From positions 1 through 38,036 of the forward strand of contig JACPVB010000195.1 in the NCBI GenBank assembly GCA_016191985.1: 38,036 nt of DNA, in the 5' to 3' direction. Both the position numbers and the translations under genes were made by a program. Below, in pieces: positions 1-7,775 of the stretch. The notes under the pieces were generated by a model. That model ran no database searches, was not told the origin of the DNA, and was given only the letters and a program-made list of their open reading frames with translations. The stretch's first letter is position 1. The number at the start of each line of letters is the position of its first letter. The stretch is from Chloroflexota bacterium. Lineage in GTDB: Bacteria; Chloroflexota; Anaerolineae; Anaerolineales; Villigracilaceae.

Positions 1-380
1 ACAATCGCGCCCGCGCTAAAACCAACCAGCGGCAGCCCCGCTTGAACCTTCTTTTTCAAATATGGCATCACCCCGCTGATATGCAAACGATGATTGAGCA
101 AAAACGTGTTTCCACCGGGGATGTAAACCAGAGACGCATCCTGCAGAATATCCTCGATCTCTTTCTGGCGCATCAACTCGGCGTTAATGGTTTGCAAATG
201 CGCCAAGCCTTTGAATGCAGCCTCATTCATCCCCAGCCATTTCTCCGCATATAACGACGCCAATGGCATGTACGCAATGACGGGATCGTCTTTATTTTCC
301 AAATACGGGCGGCTGGCTTCGACAATATCATTGATGTCATTTCGGCCGGGGGTGGAGAAGAGATGGAGGTTGGGAGACAT
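1..380 (-). CDS. Peptidase S51 family protein (peptidase E-like), 3' end outside window
   Basis: An open minus-strand frame runs from an ATG at 380 through the window edge, giving about 126 residues of the N-terminal part. It begins MSPNLHLFSTPGR. Near residues 87-91 it has YIPGGN, and near the edge GFSAGA. GFSAGA is the nucleophile elbow (GxSAG) of the S51 / class-I glutamine-amidotransferase-like fold, and PGGN is the substrate-side loop typical of dipeptidase E and cyanophycinase relatives. By family this would be a cytosolic serine peptidase cleaving Asp-X dipeptides, but the exact substrate cannot be read. It starts 9 nt after the tmk stop on the same strand, so the two are probably cotranscribed. 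No good ribosome-binding site is visible because the spacer is the heptanucleotide repeat. The catalytic His and the C-terminus are not in the window. Confidence 0.8.
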   Translation of the reverse strand, partial: MSPNLHLFSTPGRNDINDIVEASRPYLENKDDPVIAYMPLASLYAEKWLGMNEAAFKGLAHLQTINAELMRQKEIEDILQDASLVYIPGGNTFLLNHRLHISGVMPYLKKKVQAGLPLVGFSAGAI

Positions 381-383
381 GGG

Positions 384-412
384 AAACTTTCAACCTTCAA
401 CCTTCAACCTTC
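384..412. repeat. Heptanucleotide tandem repeat at the tmk stop codon
   Basis: On the minus strand the unit AAGGTTG is repeated about three and a half times, with a degenerate last copy. It encodes the last residues of thymidylate kinase and its TGA stop, and fills the gap before the S51 gene. A 7-bp unit shifts the frame when copy number changes, so slippage would alter the kinase C-terminus. Confidence 0.75.
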
Positions 413-1013
413 CAATAATCACCTTCCTCAATTCCTCCTGCACCGACTCCCACTTCTGGTCCGAGTTGACCACCATCCAGCGATTCGGTTCTGCTTTCAC
501 CATCTCCAAATACCCGGCGCGGACTCGTTTGTGGAATTCCACAGTATAGGCATCCATGCGATTCCATTCGACTTCATTTTGCGTTTTGCGTTTTAGACCG
601 ATCTCTACTTCAAGGTCAAGCAAAATGGTGAGGTTGGGAGTCAAACCACCTGTGGCGTATTTGACCAGCGCGCGGACTTGATCTAAATCCTGCTGGTGTC
701 CATAACCCTGATAGGCAATGGTTGAATCATAATAGCGGTCTGAAATAACGATCTCATCATCCGCCAGGCGCGGCTTGATGACCTGCTCCACGATCTGCGC
801 ACGCGCGGCCTGATAGAGCAGGGTTTCCGTGCGTGGGTGCATTTCCGCATTTTTCAAATCATGCAAAATATCGCGGATCTGTTCGCTGATGGAGGTTCCG
901 CCCGGTTCGCGGGTGGGAAACACGATATGCCCTTGCTCGCGCAGGAATTCAACGAGATGGGGAATGTGGGATGTCTTGCCGGAGCCTTCGGGGCCTTCGA
1001 GTGTGATGAACAT
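390..1013 (-). CDS. tmk: Thymidylate kinase
   Basis: Phosphorylates dTMP to dTDP with ATP in the cytosol (dTTP synthesis). The 207-aa length is normal for bacterial Tmk. The N-terminus is MFITLEGPEGSGKT, with the P-loop GPEGSGKT at residues 7-14. The DRYYDSTIAYQG segment in the middle carries the DRY/substrate motif, and a LID-like Arg/Lys-rich stretch (GLKRKTQ) follows. The start is the ATG at 1013, directly ahead of the conserved first strand; only a weak GGAT lies upstream. The C-terminus (GRLKVEG) is written by the AAGGTTG repeat and is probably not conserved. It lies between the R3H ATPase upstream (94-nt gap holding two palindromes) and the S51 peptidase downstream. Identification is secure. 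Confidence 0.96.
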   Translation of the reverse strand: MFITLEGPEGSGKTSHIPHLVEFLREQGHIVFPTREPGGTSISEQIRDILHDLKNAEMHPRTETLLYQAARAQIVEQVIKPRLADDEIVISDRYYDSTIAYQGYGHQQDLDQVRALVKYATGGLTPNLTILLDLEVEIGLKRKTQNEVEWNRMDAYTVEFHKRVRAGYLEMVKAEPNRWMVVNSDQKWESVQEELRKVIIGRLKVEG

Positions 1014-1022
1014 GGGTTATCC

Positions 1023-1105
1023 GTAGGGACAGGGCTTGCCCCTGTCCATGGTTTTATTTCCCGAAATAATAATACAAAAAGGGCGACCGCGAGGATCGCC
1101 CCTAC
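1023..1105. repeat. Two short palindromes of the dispersed GTAGGG family
   Basis: The first palindrome is GTAG followed by GGACAGGGCTTGCCCCTGTCC (arms 1027-1047). The second, 1081-1105, has arms GGGCGA and TCGCCC and ends in CCCCTAC. They fill the gap between tmk and the R3H gene. The same CGCCCCTAC / GTAGGGA ends recur near 22.7 kb and 24.5 kb, so I read them as copies of a small non-coding dispersed element. No T-run follows, so they are not classic terminators. Confidence 0.6.
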
Positions 1106-1107
1106 AT

Positions 1108-2736
1108 TTACTCCCTAAAAATCCTCACATGCCTTCGCGGTTCCTTCCCATACGAATGACTCACCAACTCGGCGTTGCGCGCCATTTCATGTTGGAGTCT
1201 TCGCACGAGCGAGGGACCGGGCGGCAGATCCACCCAGCGCTCGCCATTTAATACAGCGGCAATGGCTTGCTGGGTTTCATGGCGGACATCGTCCATTGCA
1301 TCGCGCGGGTGCTGCTGTTCGGAGAGGTTATACAGGTCGCCAAGGAACTGCTCCACTTGCGCCACCGTGTTCGCGCGCAGCACATAAATGGGCATGCCGC
1401 GTTGTTCGGCTTCGATGACGGTCTGTTCGCGGTTGCGATAATACGTCCGCAAAGTGACGAGCACGTTGGCTTCGTTCACATCGGTCACCACCACGGCGGG
1501 CACGCCGAGTCTCTTGGCAGCTTGCATCAGTCGATTGCGGGCCACGCCATAGGCAAAGACTCGCACGGTCTGCAATTTTGCGCTGATGTTCGAGGTTGCA
1601 ACGACGGGCGGGTTGATCGACTCGGAGCGTGGCGAATGGTCCTCGAGAACAGGAACAGGCCTGCCCGGAGTCTGATCGAAAGGCTGACGTCGAGTACGAG
1701 GCGATTTCGGTTCCACTTTGGTGGTGGGCTTGGGCAGCGTGGCCTTTTCGATCTGCACCTGTCCCGCTTCATCGCGGGTGCGAATCTCCGGCGACATGGG
1801 CACGTCACGCAGAAGCGCATCCACAGCGGACATGATATCGACATGGACAGCAAATCGTTCGCGGTGCTGGATTTCGATCAGGACATCGAAGGTGGGCGGA
1901 GCGCGTCTTTCCAAAACTGTTTTCTGGGTGCCGCGTCGACGGGCTTCCTCGTCTGACAGAGTGACCGCTTCAATGCCGCCGACAAGGTCGCTCAGCGTTG
2001 GGTTGAGCAAAAGATTATCAAGGGTCTGACCGTGCGCCGTACCGATGAGCTGCACGCCGCGCTCGGCGATGGTGCGCGCAGCGAGGGTTTCTAACTCGCG
2101 CCCGATCTCGTCAATGACGATGACTTCGGGGTTGTGATTCTCAACGGCTTCGATCATCACTTCATGTTGAAGCATCGGCTCGCGGACCTGCATTCGGCGT
2201 GCCTTGCCAACAGCGGGATGCGGCACATCGCCATCTCCACCGATCTCGTTGGAGGTATCGACGATGACAACACGTTTGTTTTCAGCGAGGATGCGCGCGG
2301 CTTCGCGCAGAAGGGTGGTCTTGCCAACGCCAGGGCGGCCAAGAATCAGCACGGACTTGCCCGATTCGATGATATCTTGAATAATGTCCACAGTGCCGTA
2401 GACGGCGCGCCCCACACGGCAGGTTAAACCGACGATGGCCCCGCGCCGGTTGCGAATGGCGGAGATGCGGTGGAGCGTGCGCTCCATGCCGGCGCGGTTA
2501 TCGGCGTCGAAGTCGCCGATACGCTCGGTGATATGGTCAATTTCTGTGCGGGTAATCTCTTTTTCAGAAAGGGTGATTTCACCCTCCACAAATCGCGCGG
2601 CGGGCAGGCGGCCAAGGTCAATGACGATCTCGATCAATTTGTCGCTGTTATTGGCCTTTTCCACCGCATGGCGAAGGTTGGTTGGGAGGACATCCAGGAG
2701 AACGTCTAGATCGTCTGTAATTCGATGTTGGGTCAT
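1108..2736 (-). CDS. AAA ATPase with R3H domain (Ycf45/SpoIIIAA-like)
   Basis: A 542-aa soluble ATPase of the Ycf45/SpoIIIAA-like P-loop family fused to a nucleic-acid-binding R3H domain. Residues 1-110 form an alpha/beta N-terminal region. Walker A is GRPGVGKT (133-140) and Walker B is VIVIDEIG (205-212), with the family signature DTSNEIGGDGD (160-170). Residues 310-380 are a Pro/Arg-rich linker. Residues 390-460 form a compact alpha/beta domain, and the R3H module sits at about 480-542 (LVRRLQHEMARN, with Arg and His residues late). Start ATG 2736 gives MTQHRITDDLD. It has its own extended -10 promoter about 200 nt upstream. Neighbouring tmk suggests housekeeping. The cellular role of this family is not well defined; single-stranded nucleic-acid binding is inferred from the R3H domain only. 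Confidence 0.85.
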   Translation of the reverse strand: MTQHRITDDLDVLLDVLPTNLRHAVEKANNSDKLIEIVIDLGRLPAARFVEGEITLSEKEITRTEIDHITERIGDFDADNRAGMERTLHRISAIRNRRGAIVGLTCRVGRAVYGTVDIIQDIIESGKSVLILGRPGVGKTTLLREAARILAENKRVVIVDTSNEIGGDGDVPHPAVGKARRMQVREPMLQHEVMIEAVENHNPEVIVIDEIGRELETLAARTIAERGVQLIGTAHGQTLDNLLLNPTLSDLVGGIEAVTLSDEEARRRGTQKTVLERRAPPTFDVLIEIQHRERFAVHVDIMSAVDALLRDVPMSPEIRTRDEAGQVQIEKATLPKPTTKVEPKSPRTRRQPFDQTPGRPVPVLEDHSPRSESINPPVVATSNISAKLQTVRVFAYGVARNRLMQAAKRLGVPAVVVTDVNEANVLVTLRTYYRNREQTVIEAEQRGMPIYVLRANTVAQVEQFLGDLYNLSEQQHPRDAMDDVRHETQQAIAAVLNGERWVDLPPGPSLVRRLQHEMARNAELVSHSYGKEPRRHVRIFRE

Positions 2737-2935
2737 ATGTTAAGTTTCAAATTTCAGGTGTCAGGTATCAAGTGACACGTTAATACGAAAAAGGAAAGAA
2801 GAAAGAACTTTGCTCGCGTGGGTTTGAAACTACGCGGCTTTTCGGTTTGGAAAATTAGTGGGAAATGTTGAACATGGCAATGATCCTGCCTCGTCGAGAA
2901 ATGTCACGCGCCAGGTGTAGGTCACGTGCAGGGAT

Positions 2936-2944
2936 ATTATAGCA
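2936..2944 (-). promoter_or_regulatory. Extended -10 promoter for the R3H ATPase gene
   Basis: The minus strand reads TGCTATAAT, a perfect -10 hexamer with the TGn extension. No good -35 lies at 17 bp. Transcription would start near 2929, leaving a leader of about 190 nt before the ATG at 2736. The leader holds only a short inverted repeat, GTGTCA...TGACAC. The core (CACTGCTATAATA) is identical to the promoter at 3755. Confidence 0.5.
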
Positions 2945-3030
2945 GTGTCTCGGCTGGCAATAAATTAAAGACTTGTGTTAATTTTGTCGAGTTGTCAGAC
3001 GAATTTTCCCGCTACATAGCCAATCTTGAT

Positions 3031-3411
3031 TTATTTTGATCTGAGATAACTTTGTGCGGCGGCAAGAAATTCGCGGGCCTGTTCAATGATTTCCTGCACG
3101 TCTTCCAAAATAAAATCAGAAGTTGCGCCATAATCTCCGATAATCCTTTGGCTGAAGGTGGTTACAAGCCAGCGCTGATATTTTGGGTCAAACTCACCTG
3201 TTTTCACAAAATGTTGGGCAAATGCTCCATGCACACCGCCATGTTTACTGAAATACATATCTTTTTCACCCAATAGGGCGCTCGCAATATAAAACATGGC
3301 GTAATAGACGCGGCTTATTGCAAAATCAAAGTCTCCATCCGCCATTGTATTTTCTGCATTATGAATGGCGCGCTCCGCTTTTGTCAGTAACTCGGCAGTT
3401 TCCTGTTTCAA
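3031..3411 (-). CDS. HEPN domain protein (partner of MNT nucleotidyltransferase)
   Basis: A 126-aa helical protein with the PF05168-type HEPN pattern. The helix around residues 28-45 contains SRVYYAMFYIASALLG, and the FSKHGGVHGAF loop follows at about 54-64. These proteins pair with minimal nucleotidyltransferases in toxin-antitoxin-like or regulatory modules. The RNase motif Rx4-6H of active HEPN toxins is not evident, as is usual for this subfamily, so toxicity is not shown. The start is TTG at 3411: the sequence GGGGGTGGCAATTTGA places this TTG in overlap with the TGA stop of the nucleotidyltransferase gene, giving translational coupling. No in-frame ATG lies near the conserved N-terminus. 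Confidence 0.8.
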   Translation of the reverse strand: MKQETAELLTKAERAIHNAENTMADGDFDFAISRVYYAMFYIASALLGEKDMYFSKHGGVHGAFAQHFVKTGEFDPKYQRWLVTTFSQRIIGDYGATSDFILEDVQEIIEQAREFLAAAQSYLRSK

Positions 3412-3728
3412 ATTGCCACCCCCTCTTTTTTGACATTACGAAGCAGCGGGAATTTATTCATTTTCCATTCGCTTTCGCGCATGAAGAGAGGGCTGACCGT
3501 TATTTCAAAATCCAGGGAAAGGTCACCTATCAATTGGCTGATGCGGCGAAGCTCAGCCGCGCGGCGTTGAAAGTCGTTCAACACCACGAGCACATCCAAA
3601 TCCGAGCCATCCTTGTTGTCACCGCGTGCATAGGAACCATACAAATAGACAGAATCCAATTGTTCGCCATAGATGCGAACGAGACCTGTTTTTAGTTCTT
3701 TGAGGAGTCTTTTAATCTGTGGTGACAT
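3408..3728 (-). CDS. MNT-type minimal nucleotidyltransferase
   Basis: A 106-aa protein of the DNA polymerase beta-like nucleotidyltransferase fold. The catalytic signature GSYARG followed by SDLDVLVV (about residues 31-49) gives the GSx10DxD metal-binding arrangement. In HEPN/MNT modules this component can AMPylate its HEPN partner, or acts as the antitoxin; that is family knowledge, not visible here. It overlaps the HEPN start (TTGA). The start ATG 3728 gives MSPQIKRLLKEL, and an extended -10 lies about 27 nt upstream. The usual third acidic residue falls in the DFEITV strand (about residue 89). Confidence 0.85.
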   Translation of the reverse strand: MSPQIKRLLKELKTGLVRIYGEQLDSVYLYGSYARGDNKDGSDLDVLVVLNDFQRRAAELRRISQLIGDLSLDFEITVSPLFMRESEWKMNKFPLLRNVKKEGVAI

Positions 3729-3754
3729 TAGTCCAACTCGATTACTTAATCTGT

Positions 3755-3763
3755 ATTATAGCA
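3755..3763 (-). promoter_or_regulatory. Extended -10 promoter for MNT-HEPN
   Basis: The minus strand reads TGCTATAAT, with the start expected near 3748, about 20 nt before the ATG at 3728. It shares 13 nt (CACTGCTATAATA) with the R3H-gene promoter at 2936. No convincing -35 is present. Confidence 0.5.
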
Positions 3764-3781
3764 GTGCCGCAGTCAGTGCAC

Positions 3782-4621
3782 CTACACCTGCTGGCTTGTC
3801 ACGCCAAGTGAGGCATATTTCCTCTTCCAATTTTTAAGGACAAGGAACACCACCGGCAGGTTCGGGCCGACCCCGGAGATGCGGATGTATTTTTTGCTGG
3901 TCAGGTCGACCCGCACAAAATAGTTCTTGCCGTTGCGGGTCTGGGTGTAATTAAGGCTTAGGGACGCGACCTCATGTGCGCGAATAGATTTTTCGCTGAA
4001 GAAGTATTTGATAAACAGGGTATCCCCTTCAATGTTCAGAGATTTTGGCAAGGAGAATGTTACGTACGCAACAAAAAGCGCAATGATCAAAAAGAAGATG
4101 AAAATAACCACCCCTGCACCGGACTGGGTCAAAAGGAAAAAGCCCGTCCCCACTACAAACAGGGCAATGACGGCCAGCAGGATGTACCCATACCAATTCC
4201 TGGTCATTTCTCTGTAGTCCTGGGGTGTGAAAAGGTCGGGACGCTTGCTGCCGATAAACTCAACCACTTCGTTGTAACCAGCCAATTGTGAACTGGGCGC
4301 TACGGTTATATCGCCATCCAGATTATGCAACTTAATGGAATATCCCCTGCCTGAAACGCGGTTGATCTCACTCCATTTCAATGACTTTGCACCCAGCAGA
4401 CTTTGAGTGGAAATTTCATCGTCCGAGATCGTTGTTTTCACGGTCACCGAATACAGAGAGAATAGAAAAACCAGCACAAAAAATACGGCAAACGGCAGGG
4501 TGGAAACAGAATCGGCTCCATCAAACGATACGACCATCCCAACCGCCAGGGCGCCAAAGATCAATAACAACATCACAAACTGAAAAGGGGAATGACGATA
4601 GGTGCGCGGTTCATTAAGCAT
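3782..4621 (-). CDS. Membrane protein with PH-like (bPH) domains
   Basis: A 279-aa protein with two N-terminal membrane helices (about residues 12-32 and 41-58), a soluble beta-rich segment with the bPH-like pattern ISDDEISTQSLLGAKSLKW, a second helix pair (about 142-185), and a C-terminal PH-like strand set. Two repeats of helix pair plus PH-like domain are therefore visible. Bacterial PH (DUF304-like) membrane proteins have no general assigned function. I chose the ATG at 4621 over the upstream ATG at 4651 because AAAGGAAAA sits 7 nt before it, whereas the upstream ATG has no ribosome-binding site. It has no close operon partner: 53 nt separate its stop from the divergent-looking MNT promoter region. 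Confidence 0.65.
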   Translation of the reverse strand: MLNEPRTYRHSPFQFVMLLLIFGALAVGMVVSFDGADSVSTLPFAVFFVLVFLFSLYSVTVKTTISDDEISTQSLLGAKSLKWSEINRVSGRGYSIKLHNLDGDITVAPSSQLAGYNEVVEFIGSKRPDLFTPQDYREMTRNWYGYILLAVIALFVVGTGFFLLTQSGAGVVIFIFFLIIALFVAYVTFSLPKSLNIEGDTLFIKYFFSEKSIRAHEVASLSLNYTQTRNGKNYFVRVDLTSKKYIRISGVGPNLPVVFLVLKNWKRKYASLGVTSQQV

Positions 4622-4841
4622 GGGTATTTTTCCTTTGGCTGACTCTATCATATTTTGTAAATATTTTTACCGCCAGGAGCGTGAGGTTTTTCTTTGATTT
4701 TGTAGGTAATGCTTACAGCGTGACCGCCCCGTTACAAACATGGCCTACAGCGGATTTTTTGAAATGAAACTTTTTCATAGATGCTCTGTAGCAAAAGGCT
4801 TTTAAATCATTTCAAATCCATCATCCTCCCTTCCTATCCTG

Positions 4842-4847
4842 TATAAT
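4842..4847 (+). promoter_or_regulatory. -10 element 7 nt before the start codon (leaderless)
   Basis: A perfect TATAAT ends 7 nt before the ATG at 4855, so transcription should begin at or within 1-2 nt of the start codon. No Shine-Dalgarno sequence fits in the gap. The -35 region is poor. The mRNA of the DUF389-SH3 gene is therefore predicted to be leaderless. Confidence 0.5.
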
Positions 4848-4854
4848 TGAAAAC

Positions 4855-6195
4855 ATGTCCCTTTCTGATGACCCGATCATTCCAACGGAGCCGCCATCCC
4901 GTCCGCGAGAGGAAATTCGCAACCGCCGCAGGCGCGCCACGCGCCGTTCCTCCATCCCCCGGGATGCAGAGGGACAGGCCACACTCATCTCCGATCTTTC
5001 ACGCCGTGCGTATCCGTCCTTTGAATTATTCATCTTCTCGCTTGTGTGCGGCGCGATCCTTGGGCTGGGATTTTTGCTTGATTCACAAACCGTGCTTTTG
5101 CTCGGTATCCTCGTCGCACCGTTAATGACTCCCTGGGTGGGATTCCTGCTCTCCATCCTGACCGGCTCACCGCGTTTTCTTTTTGAAACCATCATGGCAT
5201 TGCTCATCAGCGCCGCGCTAGTCTTTGCCGGCGGCCTGCTCACGGGCTTTGCGGCGCGCCTCTTCATGCCGATGACTCTCACCAATGTCTTCATTCATTC
5301 GCGATTGTGGCTTCCCGCATTGGTGGTGCTTGCCATCGGCGCAGTCACACTGGTTGCATCCTTTGCGCGTTCCGAGGAAAAACCGTTCCTGCCGAGCGTG
5401 CTGATTGCCTACGTTTTTTATCTGCCCATCAGTGCCGGTGGTTTTGGGCTTGGCTCCGGTTTGGAAGGCGTATGGCCGCAGGGCCTGCTTGTATTCCTTG
5501 CGCATTTTGCAATGGCTGGCGTGCTGGGTCTCATCACGTTGTATGCCTTAAGGCTCCGCCCGTCGATGGGGGGAATCATCTTCAGCGGAGTCGCATTCCT
5601 GCTCTTCGCGTGGATTCTGTTTGCTTTAATGGGATCAGGCTTCCCGTCGACGAATGAAGCGGCGGCAGCAATTTCCACGCCCACGACTCAAGCATCCCCG
5701 CTCCCTGCTTCAAGCGCGACCTCGAGCCTGCCATCCACGACGACAAGCAGTCCCCGCCCTTCCAGCACTTCCGCTCCGCGTACCCCCACAAATTCTCCTG
5801 CACCAGACGGAACGATCACAGTGACGGAGGAAACTCCCAGCCCCGTGCCGTTGACCATTGAAGTGACCCTGCCCGCCACTGAAACCCCCACCATCACATT
5901 GACCATTCCCGCCGCCCCAACCTATGGGAAAGTTGCCGCCAATGAAGGCGGCGGTGCGAACCTCAGACAGACCCCAGGCGGAAAATATGTAATGACCCTG
6001 CTCAACGGCACCATTGTGGAAACCTATTCAGATTTCACCGAGGTAAACGGGGTAACGTGGGTGCATGTGTTTGTGACGGTCAATGGACAACGTGTGGAAG
6101 GCTGGCTGTTAGAGTCGGTGGTGGCTTATGCCACGCCCGCACCAGATTTTGAAGCCTCCGCCACACCGACCTTTGGCGTGACCCCCGCTCCATAG
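4855..6195 (+). CDS. DUF389-like membrane protein fused to a C-terminal SH3b domain
   Basis: 446 aa. Residues 1-50 are an Arg-rich cytosolic head. Residues about 56-265 hold six or seven membrane helices with the motif LLGILVAPLMTPWVGFLLS, which matches the DUF389 (PF04087) family. Residues 265-345 are a Ser/Thr/Pro linker, as in surface proteins. Residues about 352-425 form a bacterial SH3 domain (ANLRQTPGGKYVMTLLNGT, then WVHVFV and VEGWLLESVV). The SH3b domain should lie outside the cell and could bind cell-wall peptide. DUF389 has no firm function. The start ATG 4855 is set by the TATAAT 7 nt upstream. The phosphohexomutase follows 31 nt later and may be cotranscribed. Confidence 0.8.
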   Translation: MSLSDDPIIPTEPPSRPREEIRNRRRRATRRSSIPRDAEGQATLISDLSRRAYPSFELFIFSLVCGAILGLGFLLDSQTVLLLGILVAPLMTPWVGFLLSILTGSPRFLFETIMALLISAALVFAGGLLTGFAARLFMPMTLTNVFIHSRLWLPALVVLAIGAVTLVASFARSEEKPFLPSVLIAYVFYLPISAGGFGLGSGLEGVWPQGLLVFLAHFAMAGVLGLITLYALRLRPSMGGIIFSGVAFLLFAWILFALMGSGFPSTNEAAAAISTPTTQASPLPASSATSSLPSTTTSSPRPSSTSAPRTPTNSPAPDGTITVTEETPSPVPLTIEVTLPATETPTITLTIPAAPTYGKVAANEGGGANLRQTPGGKYVMTLLNGTIVETYSDFTEVNGVTWVHVFVTVNGQRVEGWLLESVVAYATPAPDFEASATPTFGVTPAP

Positions 6196-6226
6196 TTTTC
6201 ATATCAATTTTTAAAAAGGAAAATCA

Positions 6227-7675
6227 ATGCCCATTCATTTTGGCACCGACGGCTGGCGCGCCGTCATCTCAGACAGTTTTACATTCGGCAATTTACGGAT
6301 GGTCTCGCAGGCCATCGCAGACGCAGTGGCTTCCGACCATTGGGATAAATCCAACCATGTGGATGCCACGAAGATCGTGGTCGGCTACGATACACGCTTT
6401 CTCTCTGACCGTTTTGCGGGTGAGGTGGCGCGTGTGCTGGCCGCCAATGGTTTTACCGTTCTGCTGGCTCAATCCGATTCGCCCACACCCGCCATTTCAT
6501 ATTCGGTGAAACACAACAATGCCATCGCGGGCGTGATGATTACCGCCTCGCATAATGCGCCGCGTTATAACGGCGTAAAATTGAAGGGCGCGTTTGGCGG
6601 CTCGGCTCTCTCCGAACAATGCCGCCGTGTGGAAGTGTACATCAACGACAACGAAGAGCAGGCGCGCGGCCCCAACCTGATGGATTTCAAAAAGGCGCGT
6701 GAAGCGGGTTTGATCCAGAAGTTCAATCCATTGCCCGCTTATTTCGACCACCTGCGAACCCTGATCAACACCGATATTATTGCGGACAATCCCCAACGCT
6801 TCGTGGTGGACGCCATGTATGGCTCCGGGCGCGGCGTGATCAAATCCTTTTTACAGGGGACAGGCTGCGAGATCGCCGAGATCCGCGGCGAGATGAACCC
6901 CGGCTTCGGCGGCGTGCATCCCGAACCGATTGCAAAAAATCTCGGCGCATTGGCAAGCGCGGTCAGTTCCGGTGTTGGCAACTTCGGCGTGGTGACAGAT
7001 GGCGACGCGGACCGCATCGGCGCAATGGACGAACGTGGAAATTTTGTCGACCCGCACAAGATCATGGCTCTTTCATTGAAATATCTGGTTGAAAAACGCG
7101 GTATGAGCGGCGCAGTGGTGCGGACCGTCTCCACCACGCGCATGATCGACCGTCTGGCAATCCGTTACGGTTTGAAATTGTACGAGACCCCCGTCGGCTT
7201 CAATCACATTGCCGATTACATGATGAAGGAAGATGTGTTGATCGGCGGCGAAGAATCGGGCGGCATTTCCTTCAAGGGACATATTCCCGAAGGCGACGGG
7301 CCCATCATGGGATTGCTGTTGGTCGAGATGGTGGCCGAGTCGAAAAAGCCGCTCATTGAATTGGTGGATGATTTGCTTGCGGATGTCGGTCCAGCCCTTT
7401 ATGAGCGCGTGGACTTGCGCCTTAGTCGTCCCGTTGCCAAAGCGGAGATGACAGAGTTCCTCACCAAAAAAGCCCCAGCCGAGATCGGCGGACAAAACGT
7501 GCAGGAGATCAGTCAGCGTGACGGTGTCAAGTACATCATGGCCGATGATTCGTGGCTGCTCATCCGCCCATCGGGCACGGAACCCGTCCTGCGTGTGTAT
7601 GCAGAGGGACGTTCACAGGGAATGGTCAAATCCCTGATAGGATATGGAAAGACGGTGGCTGAAACGGTTGTGTAG
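6227..7675 (+). CDS. Phosphoglucomutase/phosphomannomutase family protein
   Basis: A 482-aa alpha-D-phosphohexomutase interconverting hexose 1- and 6-phosphates through a phosphoserine. TASHNAP carries the catalytic Ser at residue 108. DGDADRIG (258-265) is the Mg2+ loop. GGEESGGISF is the sugar-specificity loop, and RPSGTEPVLRVY (about 447-458) is the phosphate-binding C-terminal motif. All four domains are present at normal length. The start is ATG 6227, with AAGGAAAATCA just upstream. Glucose versus mannose preference cannot be read. It could supply glucose 1-phosphate to GlgC (16.2 kb), or hexose phosphates for NDP-sugars used by the solute genes at 32-38 kb. An intrinsic terminator follows. 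Confidence 0.93.
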   Translation: MPIHFGTDGWRAVISDSFTFGNLRMVSQAIADAVASDHWDKSNHVDATKIVVGYDTRFLSDRFAGEVARVLAANGFTVLLAQSDSPTPAISYSVKHNNAIAGVMITASHNAPRYNGVKLKGAFGGSALSEQCRRVEVYINDNEEQARGPNLMDFKKAREAGLIQKFNPLPAYFDHLRTLINTDIIADNPQRFVVDAMYGSGRGVIKSFLQGTGCEIAEIRGEMNPGFGGVHPEPIAKNLGALASAVSSGVGNFGVVTDGDADRIGAMDERGNFVDPHKIMALSLKYLVEKRGMSGAVVRTVSTTRMIDRLAIRYGLKLYETPVGFNHIADYMMKEDVLIGGEESGGISFKGHIPEGDGPIMGLLLVEMVAESKKPLIELVDDLLADVGPALYERVDLRLSRPVAKAEMTEFLTKKAPAEIGGQNVQEISQRDGVKYIMADDSWLLIRPSGTEPVLRVYAEGRSQGMVKSLIGYGKTVAETVV

Positions 7676-7726
7676 GATGCGATTAGATCCGATAACACGG
7701 CAGGCTTTAATGTGAAGCTGCTATAT

Positions 7727-7759
7727 AAAAAAGGACAGCCGAGTTGCTGTCCTTTTTTT
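7727..7759. terminator. Bidirectional intrinsic terminator
   Basis: A-tract, stem GGACAGC (7733-7739), 6-nt loop, stem GCTGTCC (7746-7752), then a run of seven T. The A-tract on the other side lets it serve the convergent minus-strand gene ending at 7776 as well. Confidence 0.9.
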
Positions 7760-7775
7760 CATGCGGGAAAATTTT

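Noticed and set aside
384-412. CRISPR-like array
   Set aside because: Units are 7 bp and contiguous without spacers; no array with regular spacers exists anywhere in the window.
1023-1105. Intrinsic terminators upstream of tmk
   Set aside because: Hairpins lack a following T-run and match the dispersed repeat family instead.
1267-1956. 229-codon plus-strand ORF opposite the R3H ATPase
   Set aside because: Lies fully antisense to a gene with clear Walker A, Walker B and R3H motifs; its translation is low-complexity His/Arg-rich with no domain.
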